64,000 nucleotides of DNA, taken from assembly GCF_051900535.1 (NCBI RefSeq), contig NZ_JBHZGI010000008.1, forward strand, positions 67,080 to 131,079. Direction: 5' to 3'. Position numbers and translations under genes: made by a program. Source of the stretch: Frateuria_A sp051900535 (GTDB lineage: Bacteria > Pseudomonadota > Gammaproteobacteria > Xanthomonadales > Rhodanobacteraceae). The notes beneath the pieces were generated by a model, which had not been told where the DNA came from, searched no databases, and worked only from the letters and a program-made list of their open reading frames with translations. Of this stretch, positions 59,665 through 64,000 are shown one piece after another; position 1 is the stretch's first letter, and each line of letters starts with the position of its first letter.

Positions 59665-61032
59665 ATGGCTCGAGTGAACAAAGATGTTGTATTCGAGGCT
59701 CTGAACGAGTGGATTTGCGATAACTATTCTTGCGATATTCGCTATATGGCATTGGGGTCGCGTAGCTCGGCGCGCGTACTGTCGGCATCTATAACCTTCT
59801 ACCCCGTCGCCCCGCAAAAGACGCATAAACACACGGCTAGTGTAGGCGAATTTCACTTTGGTTTCGTGCAGAGAAAACGGATGAAGAGAGAATTTTTAAT
59901 ACAGATTCTCTCGGACGCGTTAAACGGGGCAATTAACGTCCCCGGCGAGAGAGTCGTCGCCCGACTTCCCGGCATGATATATATTCACCCCCTCGCTCAG
60001 CGCAACGATCAGCTTTGGTTCCAAGAACTGCGGCACGTCGTGCAAGGAGCTATGAGCAATAATCGTCCGCGTTTTGGTCGGGCTTTGGACAACGGTCTAC
60101 GAATTCTAAAGACGCCCTTTGATGGGCTGCAAGACGTGATTTCATGGCTAGGGCTCACTGATCCAAGAGAGCAGGATTGGAACCCCCGCATTTCTGTCGC
60201 CGTGCTACCGCCAGCCGATCTGTTGCTAGAGGAGTGTGTACTCGGAAGCGACAAGCTTTCGCTCTCGGTTATCGCTCACTCTTCTGTGGAAAGAGATGCA
60301 CTCAGCGTGATGGTTCGCGTCTCGCCCGGCCTTGACTTAGTGGGCTCAAGAATACAGGTCGCCCCTGACCTTATCTGGAAAAAACACACGCACGGTGCCT
60401 GGAAAGGCAAAGCTACAATTGCAGTTCCGAACGCCGACGCCGCGCTTGTGGTGCTGATGACGGGGTCCGATTTTATACGGCGCCATTGGTTTGTGGATTC
60501 GGCCAAGTCGCGCAATACGCGCTTCGTTGGAATGCAGTTGTATGATCGTGAGCTCAAGCAGTTAAGGAGGTATCTGTCGACTCCGCTTGAGAAGGATAGT
60601 GCTAAGTTCGAGCAGGCGGTGGCGTGTGCGCTATTCCTGAAGGGCTATAGCTCTACTTTGCCAGTCGAGACGGATGCGCCAGATATTTTAGCTGTAACGC
60701 CCGGAGGGCAAATTATTATTGTTGAGTGCACCGTTCGGGTGTCCGATGTGCACGCAAAAATGGGTAAGCTGGTCGATCGCAGGCTTGCCTTAAAGCAGTC
60801 ACTAGACGCCTCGGGTCATCCCCGAAATGTCATTAGTGTACTTGTTTGCTCGTTGCCTAGGGACAATATAGCCGCGACGGATGAAGAGTTTCGCGCTAAG
60901 GGTATTATGCTGGTCGCGCACGAAGATATTCTTAGGCAGTTAGATTCTCTTCACTTTTTAGCGGACCCAGACCAGGAGTTGAACGATGCGAAGGCAGCCA
61001 TTTTTGGTCAACACTCGTCTGAGTCTTCCTAA
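59665..61032 (+). CDS. Hypothetical protein with PD-(D/E)XK-like C-terminal domain (possible nuclease)
   Basis: The 455-residue protein has no named match that I know. Base composition is clearly lower in GC than in all neighbours and codons are AT-ended, so it was acquired. Residues about 1-300 are a mixed alpha/beta domain that I cannot place. Residues 312-425 resemble Mrr/RecB-type nucleases: F-E-Q-A-V-A-C-A-L helix (315-323), Asp340 in A-P-D-I-L-A, strand I-I-I-V-E-C-T (Glu354), then a helix with Lys366/Lys368. The usual Lys of ExK is Thr356, so activity depends on a displaced lysine. RBS AAGGACGG precedes ATG 59665. Confidence 0.6.
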   Translation: MARVNKDVVFEALNEWICDNYSCDIRYMALGSRSSARVLSASITFYPVAPQKTHKHTASVGEFHFGFVQRKRMKREFLIQILSDALNGAINVPGERVVARLPGMIYIHPLAQRNDQLWFQELRHVVQGAMSNNRPRFGRALDNGLRILKTPFDGLQDVISWLGLTDPREQDWNPRISVAVLPPADLLLEECVLGSDKLSLSVIAHSSVERDALSVMVRVSPGLDLVGSRIQVAPDLIWKKHTHGAWKGKATIAVPNADAALVVLMTGSDFIRRHWFVDSAKSRNTRFVGMQLYDRELKQLRRYLSTPLEKDSAKFEQAVACALFLKGYSSTLPVETDAPDILAVTPGGQIIIVECTVRVSDVHAKMGKLVDRRLALKQSLDASGHPRNVISVLVCSLPRDNIAATDEEFRAKGIMLVAHEDILRQLDSLHFLADPDQELNDAKAAIFGQHSSESS

Positions 61033-61041
61033 GTAAAAACA

Positions 61042-61078
61042 GGGGTCAGAGTGCACGTTTAAAGTTGACTCTGACCCC
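61042..61078. repeat. GGGGTCAGAGT palindrome, copy 1
   Basis: GGGGTCAGAGT (61042-61052) pairs perfectly with ACTCTGACCCC (61068-61078); the inner bases read TTTAAAG. It lies 9 bp after the previous stop and 86 bp before the PLD gene. A near-identical element lies beyond that gene at 62583-62620. Similar palindromes are frequent around RAYT-type transposases in this order. Confidence 0.85.
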
Positions 61079-61163
61079 AATTTTCGAGCCTCCAATCGGC
61101 CTGAGCCACGGTTGACCAGCTCAAGGCGATGGCAACTTGAACCTTGTATTGAAAGGATGCTGC

Positions 61164-62558
61164 ATGGACTTGATTGCTCGGCCGATGCCTTTGCCAAAGC
61201 CACCCGATTTGCCAGAAGACTATACAGTTAAGAAGCTAATTAATTCACATTCGGCATGCATTGAAGATTGCTTGGAGGTTAAGGCCGCAATAGCTTACGG
61301 GTCCCGCGACAACATGGTCCTGTTAAAAGACTGCCTACGAATGGGAAAGGCGCTCGAGTTTTACGGGCGCTACGATGGAACTTGCCCAGTCGATCCAGTG
61401 ATTCTCCGCTGGTTTCTAGATTGTAAATCCCCGAATATTCAATATAGAGCTGTGCCCAAATGGTTGCATTCAAAAGTCATTTGGTGGGTCGGAGAGGGTG
61501 CTTATATCGGCTCTGCGAATTTGACCGACAGGGCGTGGTTTGCCAATTTCGAGTCCGGCGTTTTTCTCACGGACACTGAGCTGGAACATTTTGGCTTAGT
61601 TGATGAGTTGACTGCGTTCTTTAGTGGCCTGCGCAGGAACTCACAGCCCCTTTCTGAGGAGCTCTATCGGGCCCAGCTTGTCCTTTTTAAGCGCCGGAGT
61701 GAAGGTGAAGAGCTACTTCGGAAGGTCCAAGAGGAATTTGAACTGGCGGACAGCTTTGTAAGAGGGGCGCCAAATCCGATCGCTGCGGTATCAATTAAGG
61801 ATGACGCTGCGCGCTATGGGCGTTTTGCAGCCGAGTGGAACGAGACGCTGCAGCACATGCGTAATATTGCGGATAGGGTTTCCCTCGCCGAGAATCGGCC
61901 CGAATGGATAGATGAAGGCGTACCAAAGGGCGTTCAGGCGGACCAGTTCTTGCATGCATACTACTACCAGTGTGTACGTCCCGGATCTGAGAAGAACGCG
62001 CACGAGCGCTTTTTCGATCGCCATCGGAACGACCCGGAGCGCGCGCTCTCAGAGGCACTAATTTGGTGGCGAAAATCGGGCTTCCCGCATTCGCACGAGC
62101 AGCGAACCATTTACGATTGGGCCCCCACAATCTATAAGCTCTTCGCCGAGGACAAAATCCTCGCGCTTAATGAAGAAGAATGGGTGGCTGCAGCAACTCG
62201 AGTTCACGCGTTGGGCGATCACGCATCTAAGATGCCGAACCAATTGCTAGGCCTGCCGAACACCCAGCAGGACGCCGACTTTAAAACCCGCACGTTCGCC
62301 AAGTGGCTATGGAGCCAGCGCACAGCATCCGGAAGATCTCCTCTTGAAGTGCTGCACTATCTCGTATGGGGGTCAGGAGAGCTTACTCAAAGACTATGGG
62401 CGTGCTGCAATGATCCCGGCTGGAAACTGCCTCATGTTCGCGTGAGTACTCTTGGAGAGATTGTTGGCTGGGCTAATCCCTTGGTGTACCCCCCAAGAAA
62501 CATGCGCACGAGCAAAGGCCTGCGGGCCCTGGGTATTGATGTAGACGTAAATTTATGA
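61164..62558 (+). CDS. Phospholipase D-like domain protein, possible nuclease
   Basis: This 464-residue protein has one PLD-type half-site: L-H-S-K-V-I-W-W-V-G (His102, Lys104) then Y-I-G-S-A-N-L-T (Gly116-Asn119), as in NucA-like nucleases and PLD-type restriction enzymes that dimerise to complete the site. The HKD aspartate is Val109. Residues ~160-464 are an unassigned helical region rich in Trp, Arg and Glu. Composition is low-GC like the preceding gene. ATG 61164 with AAGGA upstream; a TTG nine codons earlier is possible. It sits between two copies of the GGGGTCAGAGT palindrome. Confidence 0.65.
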   Translation: MDLIARPMPLPKPPDLPEDYTVKKLINSHSACIEDCLEVKAAIAYGSRDNMVLLKDCLRMGKALEFYGRYDGTCPVDPVILRWFLDCKSPNIQYRAVPKWLHSKVIWWVGEGAYIGSANLTDRAWFANFESGVFLTDTELEHFGLVDELTAFFSGLRRNSQPLSEELYRAQLVLFKRRSEGEELLRKVQEEFELADSFVRGAPNPIAAVSIKDDAARYGRFAAEWNETLQHMRNIADRVSLAENRPEWIDEGVPKGVQADQFLHAYYYQCVRPGSEKNAHERFFDRHRNDPERALSEALIWWRKSGFPHSHEQRTIYDWAPTIYKLFAEDKILALNEEEWVAAATRVHALGDHASKMPNQLLGLPNTQQDADFKTRTFAKWLWSQRTASGRSPLEVLHYLVWGSGELTQRLWACCNDPGWKLPHVRVSTLGEIVGWANPLVYPPRNMRTSKGLRALGIDVDVNL

Positions 62559-62582
62559 GCGAGAAAACTGGGGTCGAAAACT

Positions 62583-62629
62583 GGGGTCAGAGTGCACTTT
62601 TTAAAGTCGACTCTGACCGCCGTTTTTTT
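62583..62629. repeat. GGGGTCAGAGT palindrome, copy 2, with T tract
   Basis: GGGGTCAGAGT (62583-62593) with ACTCTGACC (62610-62618), the rest of the stem imperfect, followed by TTTTTTT (62622-62628). It can act as a terminator for the PLD gene. An extra half copy (CTGGGGTCGAAAA) lies at about 62568-62580. Confidence 0.8.
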
Positions 62630-62645
62630 GAATAGGAGCTTGATC

Positions 62646-63848
62646 ATGGCGCAGGGAAGACGTTGGCAGTCGAGGCTCGCTTGGGTAGGGGCGAGTCTGA
62701 TTTGTCTGGTGAGCTGCGTCTGGGCGGACTCCTGGGAGCTACCCACGCCACACACGTATCTGTCGTCCGACAAGAGCTGGCGCTTCACGGTTACCCCGCG
62801 TCCGATCGTCAGTCAGCTGGCTTACTTCGAGGATCAGATCTCCCATCGTGCGCGTCCCGGCGCGCGGCCGGGAAACGTCCAGAAGCAGGCACAGGGTTAT
62901 CTGGAACATCGAGATCACGGGCGGTGGCGCGCGGTTTGGAACGCGCCGCTTGTGAATGACGTTGCTCCCGCGAGTGCGATCGTGTCGTCGGCAGGTCGGG
63001 TAGTGACCTTCGACAATTGGGGCAGCATGGGGTATGGCGACGACGCCATAGTGATCTATGACGTTCGTGGCAAGCCGATGCGGGCGTTGGGGCTCGAGGA
63101 TTTCCTGCCAAAGACGTACATCGAGGCCTTGCCTACCAGCGTCAGCTCCATCTGGTGGGGCGGCGTGCATCATTTTTCTGAAGACGGTCGCCGGCTGTTG
63201 CTGAGCGTCGTGGTGCCCACTATGGGTCAAGGGATCGCCAGCGATGATGCCCAGCATGTCGAGCTGCCTTTCGACATGGCCAGTGGCAAGGCGTTGCCTC
63301 CGGATCCACAGGCCTGGGCGCGAGCCCTGCGCAGCGCCCGCGAGGTCGCGGCCGGATTGCGGGCCTCGCGCGCCCGGTGGGAAGCCGCATTCCTCGCGCC
63401 GCTTCGCGCGCCGAACAGTGACGAGGATAAAGACTGGTCCGGTTATCTGGTGGAGGCATTTTTTCGTCTGGACCCAGGCTGGGAGGACGATTACCCGGGG
63501 ACGACAGTCCTGCGGGTTCCGCAACGGAAGGACTATCAGGCGTCCGTTGGCTTTCTCCGGGAAGCGCTGCATGACGAGGCAAGTCAGACCGGCGTCCTGA
63601 TGTTCGCCTCACCGTCGCAGGATAACCTTGTTCACGTACTCGGCAGAGAGGCCGCTACCGTGCCGCGCGGCTGGCTGAAGAACGCCCGGGTGTACGTCGT
63701 GGTTGACGATGCGCACACCGCTGCAGTGGCGAAAGCACTGGCGTCGACAGGTGCGACCTATATCCAGATTGATCCGGGCACGCCGATCCCGCAGCGAAAG
63801 GCCCGCCTTGATGCTTACATGAAAAATAAGGGGAGCAGGAACAACTGA
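62646..63848 (+). CDS. Hypothetical exported protein
   Basis: The 400-residue protein starts MAQGRRWQSRLAWVGASLIC and carries on with L-V-S-C, a possible lipobox, or a signal peptide cut at V-W-A-D. Composition is GC-rich again, like the core genome. The middle has Trp-, Asp- and Gly-rich strands (V-T-F-D-N-W-G-S-M-G-Y-G-D-D) recalling propeller or lectin-like surfaces, and the C-terminus an alpha/beta part (V-Y-V-V-V-D-D-A-H-T). I do not recognise a family. RBS AGGAG 6-10 nt upstream of ATG 62646. It may be the ancestral neighbour of hutU. Confidence 0.6.
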   Translation: MAQGRRWQSRLAWVGASLICLVSCVWADSWELPTPHTYLSSDKSWRFTVTPRPIVSQLAYFEDQISHRARPGARPGNVQKQAQGYLEHRDHGRWRAVWNAPLVNDVAPASAIVSSAGRVVTFDNWGSMGYGDDAIVIYDVRGKPMRALGLEDFLPKTYIEALPTSVSSIWWGGVHHFSEDGRRLLLSVVVPTMGQGIASDDAQHVELPFDMASGKALPPDPQAWARALRSAREVAAGLRASRARWEAAFLAPLRAPNSDEDKDWSGYLVEAFFRLDPGWEDDYPGTTVLRVPQRKDYQASVGFLREALHDEASQTGVLMFASPSQDNLVHVLGREAATVPRGWLKNARVYVVVDDAHTAAVAKALASTGATYIQIDPGTPIPQRKARLDAYMKNKGSRNN

Positions 63849-63904
63849 CTCTGCCGCGAAAAAGGGGACGGAGTGAGCCACCCCCGCTTTCTCGGACGGT
63901 CTAA

Positions 63905-64000
63905 TTAAGCACCTTCAGCCAGTCTCTCGAAGGCCTCGGGTGAGCGATAGCCAAGGCTGCTGTGCAGCCTTTGGCGGTTATAGAAGCCCTCGATGTAGCG
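63905..64000 (-). CDS. IS3-family transposase, 3' end only (cut by window)
   Basis: The last 31 codons of a minus-strand gene are present: R-Y-I-E-G-F-Y-N-R-Q-R-L-H-S-S-L-G-Y-R-S-P then E-A-F-E-R-L-A-E. This is the C-terminal end of the IS3-family OrfB integrase (DDE type; the Y-N-x-x-R-x-H-x-x-L-G-Y signature). The stop is at 63905-63907. Most of the element lies beyond the window. GGGGACGGAGTGAGCC at about 63864-63880 may be part of its terminal repeat, but this is unproved. Confidence 0.85.
   Translation of the reverse strand, partial: RYIEGFYNRQRLHSSLGYRSPEAFERLAEGA

Overview
The window is GC-rich (mid-60s percent GC by eye) chromosomal DNA from a gammaproteobacterium. Its gene families and blocks (clpS-clpA next to infA, scpA-scpB-rluB, acnA, a cysB/cysG/cysK cluster, methionine aminotransferase with an omega-amidase) and its dispersed palindromes fit the Xanthomonadales, most likely Rhodanobacteraceae (Rhodanobacter, Dyella, Frateuria, Luteibacter). 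That placement is an inference. I saw no rRNA, tRNA or CRISPR array.

Left third (1-23.6 kb): an exported amidohydrolase, an azoreductase divergent from a LysR regulator, and an aminotransferase/omega-amidase pair. Then comes a minus-strand operon scpA-scpB-rluB-arsC (chromosome condensation and 23S rRNA modification), a PilZ protein, fadD, and aconitase divergent from a cysteine-less OxyR-like regulator. It ends with the overlapping nudJ-mnmA-hflD operon, clpS-clpA convergent with infA, and an FHA membrane protein.

Middle (23.6-42.1 kb): an ATP-dependent DNA ligase with its MBL exonuclease, an ABC exporter, an OPT transporter, a YigZ protein, a lipase-like hydrolase, an ElyC/YdcF protein, an aldehyde dehydrogenase, xseA, a phospholipase D/cardiolipin synthase, an acetyl-CoA hydrolase/transferase and an SDR-DoxX fusion. 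At 42.15-42.85 kb lies a gene-free cassette with two inverted arms of about 242 bp.

Sulfur and metabolic block (42.9-53.6 kb): cysB is divergent from cysG-cysK with a perfect operator-like palindrome between them. It is followed by a HxlR/glutathione transferase divergent pair with two interleaved inverted repeats, a large exported beta-propeller-type protein, purB and fumC.

Right end (53.7-64 kb): a tandem duplication of exported beta-propeller genes, a putative exported zincin and a lone hutU. Then comes a low-GC insertion (about 59.5-62.6 kb) carrying two genes unlike anything nearby: a PD-(D/E)XK-like protein and a phospholipase D-like protein. Near-identical GGGGTCAGAGT palindromes bracket the second gene. 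A secreted protein and the 3' end of an IS3-family transposase follow. This insertion is the best candidate for an undescribed, possibly defensive, system.
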